Assembly (NCBI GenBank): GCA_030849065.1
Contig: JASAON010001603.1
Location: 1 to 64,000, forward strand
Length of the DNA stretch: 64,000 bases
Reading direction: 5' to 3'
Origin: Jaenimonas drosophilae
Taxonomy: Eukaryota; Euglenozoa; Kinetoplastea; Trypanosomatida; Trypanosomatidae
Below, piece by piece: positions 21,019 through 31,510 of the stretch (its first letter is position 1; each line of letters begins with the position of its first letter). Below the pieces are notes generated by a model. The model was not told the DNA's origin, ran no database searches, and saw only the letters and a program-made list of their open reading frames with translations. Position numbers and translations under genes: made by a program.

Positions 21019-21659
21019 GAGAACCGCGGGGAAGAAAAAATGGTGTCCAGTCAGCGATTAAATCGCGTAGGTGTGGGCAAGTGCTGTAGCCAGCGAAAGG
21101 TCAGGTTACGCAAGGGGCTACACGCTTGACGGATGCTGATTCGTCTAGGGATGGATACTTGAGCCCGTCAGCACGTTACTTCAGTACACTACTAGCTACG
21201 AGCTTCGGCCCGCGCACCGCGATAGCAACGAGTAATGGAAACAAAGTGAACGTTGAGTCGAAGTTCTGTGGTTGTTTGTGCGGTGAGTACACGCACGCTT
21301 AAGTCTCCGATGCCGCCGCAACAACTTAAGAGTTGAAAAATACAAACTCGAATACCACCCGTGGTCTGTGTTGGAAGTGCCTAAGTTGGCTATATGAATC
21401 GATGTGTTCTTTGCCAACGGCAAAATACAAGCTAAGAACCGTAGCTGAGTATCTCTATTGGTACTAGGGAGGAGTGCAGTTGTCGCAAAAGAAGTGAAAC
21501 AGATGGAAGAGGGATGGGGCAGATGGATGAAATGACTCACGGACATTTTTGCTAGCCTGGGGTGGCGAAAACTTCCAGAAACATGTGCAAGAATACTGCA
21601 GGAGAGGGGGGGTGTACCCTCAAAGAATACTGGTACGCACCAAACTTCGGAAGACACTC
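21019..21659. other. intergenic region, 641 bp
   Basis: This spacer lies between the Sec7 gene and PP2C copy B. An open frame at 21196-21657 begins with GTG and has no family features. I read the stretch as a 3' UTR plus acceptor region. Confidence 0.5.
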
Positions 21660-24600
21660 TTAGCCGATACTGGAAGAACCTCCTGACATGCGGCCCCCCT
21701 GATTTAGCTTGTGGTCACAAAACCCCACACATGCAAGAAGTGTCTCCGTCGAGTTATCCAGAAGCTCTGTTGGCATGCAAAGTACTTCGCAGCAATGCTC
21801 GTAAAGGGGGTTCAAGGATCTCTCTTCCATGGTACTTGGAAGTGCAGGGATGGTGTTTAGAAACAGCTGAAGGTCTGCGCTACGCGCCATCAAAGAAGTC
21901 TCTCCGCATGACCAAGACCAGCGCAATCCAATCACGTGGACAAGATAACTTCGCTGTAGATAGCGACGCACATTCGCTTCAGTGAGCGGTTCAGAGCAGA
22001 GGCTTTCCGGAGCATCGACCGAAAGTGCAGTGTGAAAAAAGTCCTCAAATGACACAGTTGGTGCCTCCGCTGCACACCACTTTTGAGATTCACGAATAAA
22101 TACCATATACCTCCGAGTCATGACCTGGGCCATTTCATTCCACCTTGGAAAACTCTGCTGCACCAAGCCCCCCACGTACTCCATCACACAACACATCCAG
22201 GGGATGATAAGCAAGGCCTCAATGGGCATCCTTGACTTTTGAGTTGCTTGCGCTTCCGGCATCACTTCGTGGAGAGCAACACACTCCTGTTGCAGTTCCT
22301 CGAAAATGCGCACAATCCCTTTGCAGCCATCAAATTCATGCGTTGCAACCGCGTGAACGCCGACTCCAAGTAGCACAAAGCAGAATGAGCGAACGATTTG
22401 AGTATTGGCCTCGCACGTATGACTCACTTGGCCTGGCTGAATCCAATGGAACACTTGAGGTAGCAAAATGTCTGATAGACATCGAGTTACCATCTTCTGA
22501 ACCGAGGAAATCTGATCTGGGTTCTCTCCAAAGTGAATCGGCTCTGGTATGCAGCACGCTGGGTTGCAGCTCCGCAGTTCCTCCCACTGAGGATCATCCG
22601 CGGCGGCAGCAAACCTTCCAAAGTGCTTTCGGTGATTATCCACTGCCATGAGAAGAAGTCTGTTACACGTCTCGTCACCAGTCAGATACACATCCGTCGC
22701 AGTAGCGACGATGAAATCAATGCACGATCGGACCATCACGTCAACTACATTGTGCCGTATCAGAAAAATGGTTTGGCATCTTTCACACAACGACTCCATT
22801 GCAGTAACAACAGAATTAGTGAGTTGGGGAACAGCCACACACGAACAAAGCAACGACTGGAGGGCAACACAGAGCAGGAGACACCATTCTTCCGCTGGAA
22901 CTTGAGGATTGCTGACACGGTGAGCCCCTTCACCTTCGGCAATGCTGTCTAATATGGAATGGAGAAGTCGCTGAATCATCTGGCCCAAGTGGTCAATTAC
23001 ACTTCCGTCAAAGCAATCTCCATGAGTCTGAATCAACACAAAAAACGCATGTGTCGCGTGGGCGCGGACAGCAAGGGAGCCGTGAAGCTGAGTTTGCGGT
23101 ACGAGACCATCAAAGAGTGCCATCCACAAGCTGCCACCGGTCTTTGAAGCCGACGAGTCAGGGATGGTGACTGTCTCAACCACCACATGTGGAACCTTCC
23201 GGATGTCCGCCTCCTCAAGTGTGGCAGTGCTTCTGGACCACGTTAGGACATCCCCAGCCGTACCAAGTGGTGGAGGCGAGAGAAGACCCCAACGTAGCCA
23301 CTTCCCACACGCAACCATGTATGAAATTGCGTGTTGTGAAACACATATGTCAGTGCTGCTGGAAAACGCGGTGATGCACCGAATAAGGTCGCCAAAATAG
23401 TCCTTGATGAAACCGAGGTGAGATGTCATGATGCGCTCAGTGACAGCCCAAGCATCCGACACCACCTCGGGCATACGAGCAGCAGCTTCGAGAGAGCGAA
23501 ACACAACCCCCCATCCACTTGCAAGGTGCTCGGCGCGTAGCTCAATCAACTCGGACAAAATTTCAACGACGCGCCTCCGGATAGTTGTATCGCTTTGAGA
23601 CTCCAAAATCTCCAGAAATGGCATCAGCACCGCCTTTTGAAAAGAGTAATTGAGCAACTCCTCTCTCATGATGTACATCAACGCAACGTAGCGAAGTCCG
23701 TCAAGTGCAGCGTGTGACAGCTGCGCAACTGCTTTCCCGGCAGTTATAAACACCTCGCTTGCGTTCAACCATACATCTCGCCACTGCAGCCGAGTGAAAT
23801 CATTCACACCAATCGTCACGAAGTCGAATAGCTTCAGCGTAGAGAAAGAGCGGCAATTTTTCAGTTCTCTGTGACACACTTTCGCCAGCCCATTTGTCAT
23901 GCGGACTCGAGTAGAAGCGGGGTACCGAGTAGCATCGAAAAATCTCTCAAGCCAAATATCTACCATAGTGCTTCGAGAGCTTCGAATGCCAGACAAAATT
24001 TTTCTTCGCCGCTCTACAGACTCCCGCGACATGCACGACGGTGCATCATGAAGATCGCCAAACCATAAGTCTGGCCGCGCGGAGCTCAGCGTAGTGGATT
24101 TCGAGCTGTTTGATTCCTCCAAATACTTCCTTGTCTGCCGTGCAAACATTCCCTCCATGCCATTCGCTAGAGCATCCAGAAGAGAGACCACAGTATAGCC
24201 GACGTGCCATCCACGGGAAGAGAGTAAATCGCCATAGCTCATGAATAGATCGAGAAACGTGCAGAGAAGGTCGATCCGTGGACGTGACATAGTTTTCGGA
24301 ACAGTCACCTTGCCTGCACGGGAGGAGGACTCAATAATGACAGATTGGGAAACTTCGGACAATTGAAAGAGCTGCTCCAGCAAGATCTCGACGTGGTCAG
24401 CGCCGCCAAAAGTGCGGCATACACGAACAACCTTGTCAACTCCACTTAGCAAACGCCAGAAGTAGTCTTTGTTACCGTTCTCCGCCAAGTATAGGTCGCA
24501 CGCAGCGGTAATTGTTTTGTTGGCTGAGTTTGATGCGCCACCATCAGATGGAGGTGAAAAACTCTCCGCTTCGCAAAAGAACTGTGCCAATGAAGCCACA

Positions 24601-27600
24601 AGAATGGGCCGCAGCACATCGACAGTTATCTCCCACATTGGCAGTGTGCACTCCACATTCGCAGCCGATGCGTTTACCACCGGTGACGGATTGTCTCCTT
24701 CCGATGGTGGTGTGGTGAGATGCTGCTGCAGCGCTACGGTAACCTCCTCTAGAACTTTTTGCAGTTCAGCCTGATAAGCCGCCTCCCACTTCTGTCGTTT
24801 GGGTCCGAATCCATTCTCAACACTCTCTGGAAGAAGAGCAGACTCCGTCGTAGCCGTCCTCGGCGTCGCCGTGGGAGCAAGATACCGTAGGATGGGAACA
24901 GAATTAAGCAATCCAGTTGGAGCGTGAGTCTCAGTGAGTGGTACCTGGTTCCACTGGCCCTTCCCACAGTTTGAGCACCCGGGTGACGGACGCAAAACAA
25001 TTTCCTTCTGGGTGATTCTTGTATAAATTCCGGAGAGGATATCGACATCAACGTCATTCCCTTCGTCGATTGATCGATTGTTGCGTAGGAAGCCATCCAA
25101 CGTCATCTTTTCCTTTACATGCGGGCTGTGGGCATCGGTATTAAGCATGCATATGGAAAATGAAAGGATGAATGCAGTATCAGCAGAGCTAAACACGTTT
25201 GGATTTTGCCGGCAGTACTCTGCAGCAAACAGTTCCATCGTTCGATCTACTACTTGGGCTTCACCGAGGAGCTTAAAGCCTCCGAGAAAAAGTCGAACTG
25301 CTTCATCCAAAGCAAGATTTCGGAAGTCGTGCAAGTGGACCCATTCCTCCAAAACCGTGCGCCATTCGGCACGCTCAAAGCACTTTGCAAAGAATTCTCC
25401 GAGGATTGTTTTGTCGATGTACTCCTCTCGGGCCTTGAGAAACACAGCAGTAGCATGAGCAGTCACAGGATTAGAGCCATCATTTGCTTCGTGGTCAGAG
25501 GATCCCTCGCTCCGACAGGTGGATGAACTGCCAAATTCACGCTGCAGATCGACATTTGTTTGGAAGTACTCTAATGCAGTCCTGGGGCTCGACTTGGTGT
25601 TAAAAATGTACAAAAATTTCTTGAAAGCGTCTTTGTAGCGCTTCGTTTGGATGAAGGTTTCACGCTGAAACATAGTGGGAGAAGGATGGGTGGGCTCCCT
25701 TTCAGTCGCCTCGGAGTCATCGTGCTCACCCTTGTCATATGCCGCCTCAATTGTCTCTTCGTGTTGCGGTGGCACACGTTCAATCATTACTGCGCTGCTC
25801 TCAAAACGATCAATCCACTGAATACTGGAGTCCACCAAAGAGAGAAGTGCGAGGAGGGATTTTCTTCGTAGTGACTCCGGGATTGCGTAGCCTAATCTCA
25901 CCGAGATGAAAGAAGGCGGAAGTGCCATTGCCTGAAAGGACCCATGCAATGAGCTACCGTTACTCAAGTCTTCGGCTGTCTTCTTCGAGCCAGAAGCAGT
26001 TCCAGTCATTGATGGTGAAAATGAATTTGCCGAGGTAACCTCTAAAGTCTTCTTCAGAGACTCTGGAGCAGCAAATGCTGCTAGGTAGTGCACCATCTCC
26101 TCGAATATGCTTTGAGAACGAGTGTCACAATCGTAGTTGATGAATAGACTGATCATGTTCCGCGGTTCCTCAATGTACTTTTCAAATGCCTCGATTACCA
26201 GTGCCTTATGTGAATAGGTCGTCAGAGTTGAGTGAAGAACCCGAAAGTACACATGTCGGAAGATCGTACTGACCTCATTGACCAAAAGGGCTCCCAACTG
26301 AGAATAGCACGTCTGCAGGACACTCAATGAAAGACGAAACACATCAATTGTGCACGATACCGTTCCCTTTATTGCAGCCGGGATAACTACATGGCGCACA
26401 CACTCCAGTATGGCCTCCGAATTACGAAAAACAGGTCCGCCGTTGACTGTCAAATGAAGCATTATACCCAATGAGCACACAAGGAGGGCATCTTTACTAA
26501 GAAAGTTGGACAGTGATCCAAGGGAACTTGGGTCTCCTAGTTCGCAACTGTTCGGTGAACCCATACTCTGGCTGCCGCCGCCGCCGGCAACTACCATAGG
26601 TGCGCACAGTATAATGCTACTGCAGAATCGCATAACGTGAACGAAGTCACTAACAACGGATGTAGTGATAGGGGAAGAACTCCCCAAGACCCTGGAATCC
26701 CCAAGTGATTCACATCTCTCAAGCTCCATATTGGTCACCAAACACTTTGCCACATCTTTCAGGGCAGTTTTTGCGCGAGTCGCTAAGTCTCCCAGTATTA
26801 CCGGCTTCACGTAAATGTGGCAGAGCAACTGAAAGGCTTTGACCAGGCGGTCATTATGAACACTTAGCCGCGCAACAGTCTGACGGTTATCAACCATTTG
26901 GGTGACGCTTTGTCGGCTTACCGTGGGAGCACAACAAGCCTGCAGCGCAGCCACTAAAACAAACACCAATTTCTCACTGGACTCCTTTGCAAGAATGTAG
27001 TCCGCAACCTCAAGGATTGCATCGACAAGCAGAGCGCGCATATCATGAGTTGCGGACTCTGCTCCCTCCAAAACATTTTCACCAGTTTGTGGGGCGCATT
27101 CACTTTGCTTCGACTTCTTTGAAGTTATCCATAGCCTTGAAAAAAATGGCGATCCGGTTGTCTGCTTTTGAGGATCGTATACGGGCAGAGCTGCTAAAAG
27201 TGTGGCGGGAACAAGGCCTGAGTTCAGCACATTTGCAGCAAGCTCAAGAGCTGCAGCAAGACCTTTCGAAGGATTTTTATACACTCCAACACCATCCGGG
27301 GAGAGAGCCAGCCTACAAGAGTACGCCAATCTGCTAACATCATCCACAGAGAGTGCAAATTTGCCAATAGCCTTCATGCTTTCTGCACTGCATGGAGGAT
27401 GCGCGACTTCAGCTCTGTTTGGACTAGATTGCTGCGTTCCTCCATCACCATCAACCCCGTCGCTCCCACGTGCACCCTTCCCCTTCCCATCCCAACAAGA
27501 TTTCATTCTCGCCACTGCATCTGATAACAAACTGTGCTCCTTGGATCCACTTTTCAGCTCAATAAGAACGCGCTCCCCGCTTCCCACCACTTCTCTCCAG

Positions 27601-27611
27601 TACTGTTCCAT
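21660..27611 (-). CDS. Sec7-domain Arf guanine-nucleotide exchange factor (BIG/Sec7 type)
   Basis: The 1983-residue protein has the layout of large Arf exchange factors: a long helical N-terminal (DCB/HUS) region, a Sec7 domain at about 680-870 and a long helical C-terminal (HDS) region. The HUS-box motif INYDCD is present near residue 494. The Sec7 domain contains FLGGFKLLGEAQVVDR, which keeps the catalytic glutamate of the Glu finger, and FILSFSICMLNTDAHSP, the second Sec7 signature. These proteins load GTP on Arf GTPases at the Golgi and trans-Golgi network to recruit coats. The first ATG, at 27611, was chosen because upstream extension uses only TTG. Third codon positions are less GC-rich than in genes farther from the strand-switch region. 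Confidence 0.92.
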   Translation of the reverse strand: MEQYWREVVGSGERVLIELKSGSKEHSLLSDAVARMKSCWDGKGKGARGSDGVDGDGGTQQSSPNRAEVAHPPCSAESMKAIGKFALSVDDVSRLAYSCRLALSPDGVGVYKNPSKGLAAALELAANVLNSGLVPATLLAALPVYDPQKQTTGSPFFSRLWITSKKSKQSECAPQTGENVLEGAESATHDMRALLVDAILEVADYILAKESSEKLVFVLVAALQACCAPTVSRQSVTQMVDNRQTVARLSVHNDRLVKAFQLLCHIYVKPVILGDLATRAKTALKDVAKCLVTNMELERCESLGDSRVLGSSSPITTSVVSDFVHVMRFCSSIILCAPMVVAGGGGSQSMGSPNSCELGDPSSLGSLSNFLSKDALLVCSLGIMLHLTVNGGPVFRNSEAILECVRHVVIPAAIKGTVSCTIDVFRLSLSVLQTCYSQLGALLVNEVSTIFRHVYFRVLHSTLTTYSHKALVIEAFEKYIEEPRNMISLFINYDCDTRSQSIFEEMVHYLAAFAAPESLKKTLEVTSANSFSPSMTGTASGSKKTAEDLSNGSSLHGSFQAMALPPSFISVRLGYAIPESLRRKSLLALLSLVDSSIQWIDRFESSAVMIERVPPQHEETIEAAYDKGEHDDSEATEREPTHPSPTMFQRETFIQTKRYKDAFKKFLYIFNTKSSPRTALEYFQTNVDLQREFGSSSTCRSEGSSDHEANDGSNPVTAHATAVFLKAREEYIDKTILGEFFAKCFERAEWRTVLEEWVHLHDFRNLALDEAVRLFLGGFKLLGEAQVVDRTMELFAAEYCRQNPNVFSSADTAFILSFSICMLNTDAHSPHVKEKMTLDGFLRNNRSIDEGNDVDVDILSGIYTRITQKEIVLRPSPGCSNCGKGQWNQVPLTETHAPTGLLNSVPILRYLAPTATPRTATTESALLPESVENGFGPKRQKWEAAYQAELQKVLEEVTVALQQHLTTPPSEGDNPSPVVNASAANVECTLPMWEITVDVLRPILVASLAQFFCEAESFSPPSDGGASNSANKTITAACDLYLAENGNKDYFWRLLSGVDKVVRVCRTFGGADHVEILLEQLFQLSEVSQSVIIESSSRAGKVTVPKTMSRPRIDLLCTFLDLFMSYGDLLSSRGWHVGYTVVSLLDALANGMEGMFARQTRKYLEESNSSKSTTLSSARPDLWFGDLHDAPSCMSRESVERRRKILSGIRSSRSTMVDIWLERFFDATRYPASTRVRMTNGLAKVCHRELKNCRSFSTLKLFDFVTIGVNDFTRLQWRDVWLNASEVFITAGKAVAQLSHAALDGLRYVALMYIMREELLNYSFQKAVLMPFLEILESQSDTTIRRRVVEILSELIELRAEHLASGWGVVFRSLEAAARMPEVVSDAWAVTERIMTSHLGFIKDYFGDLIRCITAFSSSTDICVSQHAISYMVACGKWLRWGLLSPPPLGTAGDVLTWSRSTATLEEADIRKVPHVVVETVTIPDSSASKTGGSLWMALFDGLVPQTQLHGSLAVRAHATHAFFVLIQTHGDCFDGSVIDHLGQMIQRLLHSILDSIAEGEGAHRVSNPQVPAEEWCLLLCVALQSLLCSCVAVPQLTNSVVTAMESLCERCQTIFLIRHNVVDVMVRSCIDFIVATATDVYLTGDETCNRLLLMAVDNHRKHFGRFAAAADDPQWEELRSCNPACCIPEPIHFGENPDQISSVQKMVTRCLSDILLPQVFHWIQPGQVSHTCEANTQIVRSFCFVLLGVGVHAVATHEFDGCKGIVRIFEELQQECVALHEVMPEAQATQKSRMPIEALLIIPWMCCVMEYVGGLVQQSFPRWNEMAQVMTRRYMVFIRESQKWCAAEAPTVSFEDFFHTALSVDAPESLCSEPLTEANVRRYLQRSYLVHVIGLRWSWSCGETSLMARSADLQLFLNTIPALPSTMEERSLNPLYEHCCEVLCMPTELLDNSTETLLACVGFCDHKLNQGGRMSGGSSSIG

Positions 27612-27777
27612 TAAGAAACTCAAGCTCTACCAAACTGTAATATCATCAAGCTATCTCTTGCAAGAAAAAGAGACACAAGTGAAAAAAAAAAAGCACAATC
27701 ACTACCAAATCCCTCACCCTGTCATCTCACCACCATTACCCAAAAGTATCAGCAAACCACAATAACAACCGCTTTCT

Positions 27778-28938
27778 TCAAACCCTTCCACTGCCAGCTG
27801 CAAAGGCAACTCCCCTCCCATCATCTACGGCACGCTGGAGTCTAAAAACTTCTTCATCTGCCTTCACACACAACGCACTTGCAATCTCCTCCTCACCTCG
27901 CGCGCTGCGTAGCATTGCTGTTGCTTCCTCCAGCCTCGAAAGTACATCGCTCACCTCTCGCTTCCTTCCAACGATTTCCTCAGAAAGCGCCTCCACCTCA
28001 GCACGATGTTCACAAATCAGATCATCAATCTCATCATTCAGCTCCTCAACCTCTTCATGCTCAGCCAAAACAATACCTTCGAGTTCCCCCACAGTACCCA
28101 CAAGATGTTCAACCTCAGCAGCAAGAGCCTCCTTCTCCTGACGCAATGCTTCAAGCTGGCCCTCGAGATCATGTGTCTGTTGCTCCGTCTGTGGAATTAA
28201 TTCGTGGAGACGTCCAACCTCAGCAGCAAGAGCTTCCTTCTCCTGACGCAATGCTTCAAGCTGGCCCTCGAGATCATGTGTCTGTTGCTCCGTCTGTGGA
28301 ATTAATTCGTGGAGACGTCCAACCTCAGCAGCAAGAGCCTCCTTCTCCTGACGCAATGCATCAAGCTGGCCCGCGAGGTTATCTTTTAGTGTGGCAATTG
28401 CTGGATCAGGCTGTGGGAACGGTGAAGGAGACATGTTATTGCAAGGAAGGGAAGGGCTCGGAGATGAGGTAGTAGCTGTTGCGAAATTGGTAAGAAGATT
28501 GGCAATTTCGCTTTCGTAGAATAATGTGTCGTGCGCCGATATGGCAACGTGAGAGGTTTGTTGTTGTGGGAGAGGGTATGCAAATGGTATAGTTGCTGAT
28601 GGTTGCATCTGTGATGCGTGGAGCTGATAGGCCTGGTGGAGGTGGAAACGGCAGGAAAGTTCATCGTAATCAACGGATGTACGATGGAGCTCGCACTCAA
28701 GTTCCAAGATTCGTTGAAGTTGGATTGATGCCTGTAGGTAATCACCTGGTGAAACGCCGTTTTCTCCCGTGTGTGTGAAGGATGAATTTTCTTTTGGGAG
28801 TTGATGCGCAATAATTGGATTGCAATTCTGCGAGACGTTCAGAGCATCTCCTGTTCTGGTTTTCCATCTATTGAAACTGTGAAAGTGAAGCAGCAAATCT
28901 GCAACCTCGCACTCGGTGAAAAATTGATCGCTATGCAT
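27778..28938 (-). CDS. coiled-coil protein with 35-residue tandem repeats
   Basis: The 386-residue protein is the first gene leftward of the strand-switch region. Its N-terminal half is polar with little predicted order. The C-terminal half is a continuous coiled coil. Within it a 35-residue unit containing LEALRQEKEALAAEVGRL and HELIPQTEQQTHDLE is repeated about 2.6 times, nearly without change. The rest of the coil is acidic (EEVEELNDEIDDL). No family was recognised. Similar repetitive coiled-coil proteins in kinetoplastids are often cytoskeletal, but that is only a guess here. The start is an ATG with no in-frame alternative upstream. Confidence 0.7.
   Translation of the reverse strand: MHSDQFFTECEVADLLLHFHSFNRWKTRTGDALNVSQNCNPIIAHQLPKENSSFTHTGENGVSPGDYLQASIQLQRILELECELHRTSVDYDELSCRFHLHQAYQLHASQMQPSATIPFAYPLPQQQTSHVAISAHDTLFYESEIANLLTNFATATTSSPSPSLPCNNMSPSPFPQPDPAIATLKDNLAGQLDALRQEKEALAAEVGRLHELIPQTEQQTHDLEGQLEALRQEKEALAAEVGRLHELIPQTEQQTHDLEGQLEALRQEKEALAAEVEHLVGTVGELEGIVLAEHEEVEELNDEIDDLICEHRAEVEALSEEIVGRKREVSDVLSRLEEATAMLRSARGEEEIASALCVKADEEVFRLQRAVDDGRGVAFAAGSGRV
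28110..28380. repeat. 105-bp tandem repeat, about 2.6 copies
   Basis: Units begin at 28110, 28215 and 28320 with the same CAACCTCAGCAGCAAGAGC start. Units one and two differ at one base near the start (GCCTCC versus GCTTCC). The third is partial and diverges after about 28375. They lie in frame inside the coiled-coil gene. Confidence 0.9.
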
Positions 28939-29362
28939 TGGCTGATCCTGAAAGCAGTAGTCTCAGTCGCTGGTCGGGAAGAAGGAGAGGGCAAGCGATA
29001 ATGAAACTCCACCATGCAGCCGCGAATCAATATGCATTCCCCGCGCGATGAGCAACCACAAAACTTGTGAAGGCAGCAATTGCAGGTACACAATCCAAAC
29101 GATCCAAAGCGCAAGTACAAGGCAACACCCCACACGTCAAAAGTGTTTGCGAGAACCATGGCGAATGCACTACGCTTTGGCGGCCGCCACCCATACGGCG
29201 AATCTGCGAAGCACCGGGGCATTGCCGGGGAATGCCAAACTCCGCACCAACTCACGCCAAGAAGGGCCCTCCATTTCCCCCACAAGCCAAATCCGCCAAA
29301 CACACAGTAAGCAGTAAGCTTTAGAACATTCAGAAGAACAGCCGCGCGTATGAAGGAGGCGA

Positions 29363-29375
29363 CCCCCCCCCCCCC
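29363..29375. repeat. run of 13 C
   Basis: This C homopolymer lies in the left half of the strand-switch region. It is a G run on the leftward coding strand. Confidence 0.9.
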
Positions 29376-29643
29376 GCGCCGAACCGGAGGGCAGAACAAC
29401 AACCCCGCCAAACCAGATTCGACGCAGCCCGAGCGGAAGAACAGATTCAAACGCGCGGTATAAAGATTTCCCGCACGCAGCAGCCGAACCCGGCACGGGC
29501 ACCCGCCGCACAAGAAGATAACCGCGGCGGGGGCGGCGGTTAAAGCGCCACGCCCCCCCCCCATTCAACCAAAATGCCCCGCAGCCGCGGGGGGGGCCTT
29601 CGGGTTTAGCAACAAACAAACGCGGGGGAACATGACCCAGCAT

Positions 29644-29664
29644 CCCCCCCCCCCAAAAAAAAAA
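29644..29664. repeat. run of 11 C followed by 10 A
   Basis: Two adjacent homopolymers lie in the left half of the strand-switch region. Confidence 0.9.
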
Positions 29665-30117
29665 GAAAAAAATCACTCGCCCAAGTCGGAAAAGGGTCTG
29701 CTGGTTTCATCCGGCGATCAAAAAAGGCAACCGCCCACCGCCGGCGAAGAAGCCCACACACCATTTGGCTGGACCCGGAAAAGCCCTCGCCCGTTCAACG
29801 CGCGCAGGTGTTTTTTTCCCGAAGGCCAAGCCGCGCTCCCGCCCACAGGAAACTGAACCGCGAAGAGAATTCAGGGGGACACAAAATTGTTCAGAGATTG
29901 ACGGGGCTTGGATCGAAGGAATAACATCAGAAGCAATATTAAGATAACGACAACCCTTCCAAGTTTCCTTCAGCGGAGAAGCGTGCTCTTTTCCTTGGGC
30001 CAGGATATTTTTGTTTGCGAGCTTGTCCAAACCCAGGCAAACTATACCGGCGGCGGTTGGGCGGTGCGCCGGCCCCCGTTGGGCCTGGGGCGTCGACCCC
30101 CCATTTCCGCGAAGGAG

Positions 30118-30127
30118 CCCCCCCCCC
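30118..30127. repeat. run of 10 C, last on the left side
   Basis: This run lies about 60 bp from the first long G run, so the strand preference flips between 30127 and 30190. Confidence 0.9.
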
Positions 30128-30189
30128 AACACCACACAGGAAATGGAGAGAATTCGCATTTTCACGAATAGCGCAAAGCGAAAACTCTT

Positions 30190-30201
30190 GGGGGGGGGGG
30201 G
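30190..30201. repeat. run of 12 G, first on the right side
   Basis: This is the first long G homopolymer of the right half. A candidate G-rich structure could form on the rightward coding strand. Confidence 0.9.
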
Positions 30202-30822
30202 CGGTTGCTGCCCGCGCCTCCGGAAATTATAGTTCGCAAAAGGGAACGCCCGCCGCACCACCGCCAGGATGAGCCGGAATGCCGGATGCAGCGCGGCCCA
30301 TCGGCAGCGGGGGCCTTTTTCGGAAAAGCAATAATGGAATGCCGGGCCCCGGTGGCTTGAAGGGTCTTGTCGGATGGTTCGCGCACGCATTTTCCCCTGG
30401 GGGCCGCGGCCCTCTCCTCTGTGGCGCGGGGGTTTTCCCCCGCCGCCGCCGGAATGTGGGGGCCCGTTCCAGCCCCTCGGCAGCTCGACCATATGGCTGC
30501 GGGGGGCCTCCGTGGGGTTGGCAGGCGCCGCCAAATCCGGAAAAGCCCCTCTGGGAGGCTTGGCGGCGGGTTTTGCGCGGGGTATTGCATTCATTTTCCG
30601 AGGGGGGGGGCTCTTCGGCTGATGATTCGCGTGGCGTTCGGCATTCTTGCTCATCCTGGCTGCTTTGCGCGGCGCGGGCCTTTCCATCGCGCAATGTCTG
30701 GTCAGGGGGGTGGGTGGGTCTGGGAAATGAAGCAATTCTGCTGGAATATTGATCGCGTTTCGCTGCCCTAAGAATGTCGTCGCATTGCCCCGCCGCCGTT
30801 CCGGTAATTTGGATTTGCCTCC

Positions 30823-30857
30823 TTTTTTTTTTTTTGTGTGTGTGTGTGTGGGGGGGG
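30823..30857. repeat. run of 13 T, GT repeat and run of G
   Basis: A T run is followed by an alternating GT stretch and then eight G. It is a GT-rich low-complexity block on the rightward coding strand. Confidence 0.9.
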
Positions 30858-31278
30858 ATTCCCCAGGTAAAATCGGATATGCGGTTGGAGGGGCGGAAAA
30901 GGGGATTCTCCGTGGTTGGCCATCGGTAACCAAACCGGTTCATTGTAAACTGTTGGTGCTTTTGGCGGCGGGTGGCGTCTCCATCCGCGTTTGGTTGGGT
31001 CGGCGTTTGGTTTGGGGGGGCGGGCATCGTTTTGGCGCCGAATCGCAGCGGGTGTCGCTTTGTGGTTTCGCGTGCCCGCTGGAAACCCCCCTTTGGAAAA
31101 GGGGGGGCCCGAACTTTATTTTCTATAGAAGTTGTTATTTGTGTGTGTGTGTCCGCGTTGTGGTGGTGGTGGTGGTGGGCGGGTATTTCTTTCAGGCATA
31201 GTGAAAAGCACTTCCCTCTAAAACCAATGCGCTTTTCGGCCCTTGGCCGCGGCTGCTCTCGGGGTGTGGGTTTGGGGC

Positions 31279-31289
31279 GGGGGGGGGGG
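31279..31289. repeat. run of 11 G
   Basis: This G homopolymer lies about 220 bp before the SmD3 start. A short GT repeat and TGG repeats lie just upstream at about 31140-31175. Confidence 0.9.
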
Positions 31290-31510
31290 CGGTTTGGAAG
31301 ATCAATACGTGTATTGGGTGGTTTCTCCGCTGCGGGGCTCCGGCTTGGTCGTCGGAGGGGGGCTAGTGGGTTATTCGGCAAATTTTCATCCTGGTGGATC
31401 GTTTACGCTGGATGGTGGGGTTGATTTGAGTTGGGTCAATAATTGATTGATGCTGGTTTCTCCTCTGTTTTTTTGTTATTTTTGTTTCTGTGAGGATTAG
31501 GCGGTGTGTC

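Larger units (their letters stand above)
28939..31510. promoter_or_regulatory. divergent strand-switch region, probable RNA polymerase II start region
   Basis: Minus-strand genes end here on the left and plus-strand genes begin on the right. The plus strand is A+C rich from about 29.0 to 29.9 kb, mixed at about 29.9-30.3 kb, and strongly G+T rich from about 30.4 to 31.4 kb. The coding strand is therefore G+T rich in both directions. C runs occur on the left (29363, 29553, 29644, 30118) and G runs on the right (30190, 30602, 30850, 31279). GT-rich divergent regions are known to act as promoters in African trypanosomes. Open frames here are compositional and were not accepted as genes. Confidence 0.75.

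Noticed and set aside
21196..21657. Open frame of 153 codons downstream of the Sec7 gene
   Set aside because: It begins with GTG, is Ser/His/Thr-rich without structure, and fits a 3' UTR.
28110..28380. Tandem repeat considered as CRISPR-like or satellite
   Set aside because: The unit is 105 bp, in frame and without spacers, so it is a protein repeat.
29707..30933. Open frame of 408 codons on the minus strand in the strand-switch region, with overlapping frame 30227-31381 and several plus-strand frames
   Set aside because: All are rich in Pro, Arg, Gly and Lys runs dictated by the C/G runs and skew, they overlap each other in several frames, and none has family features.
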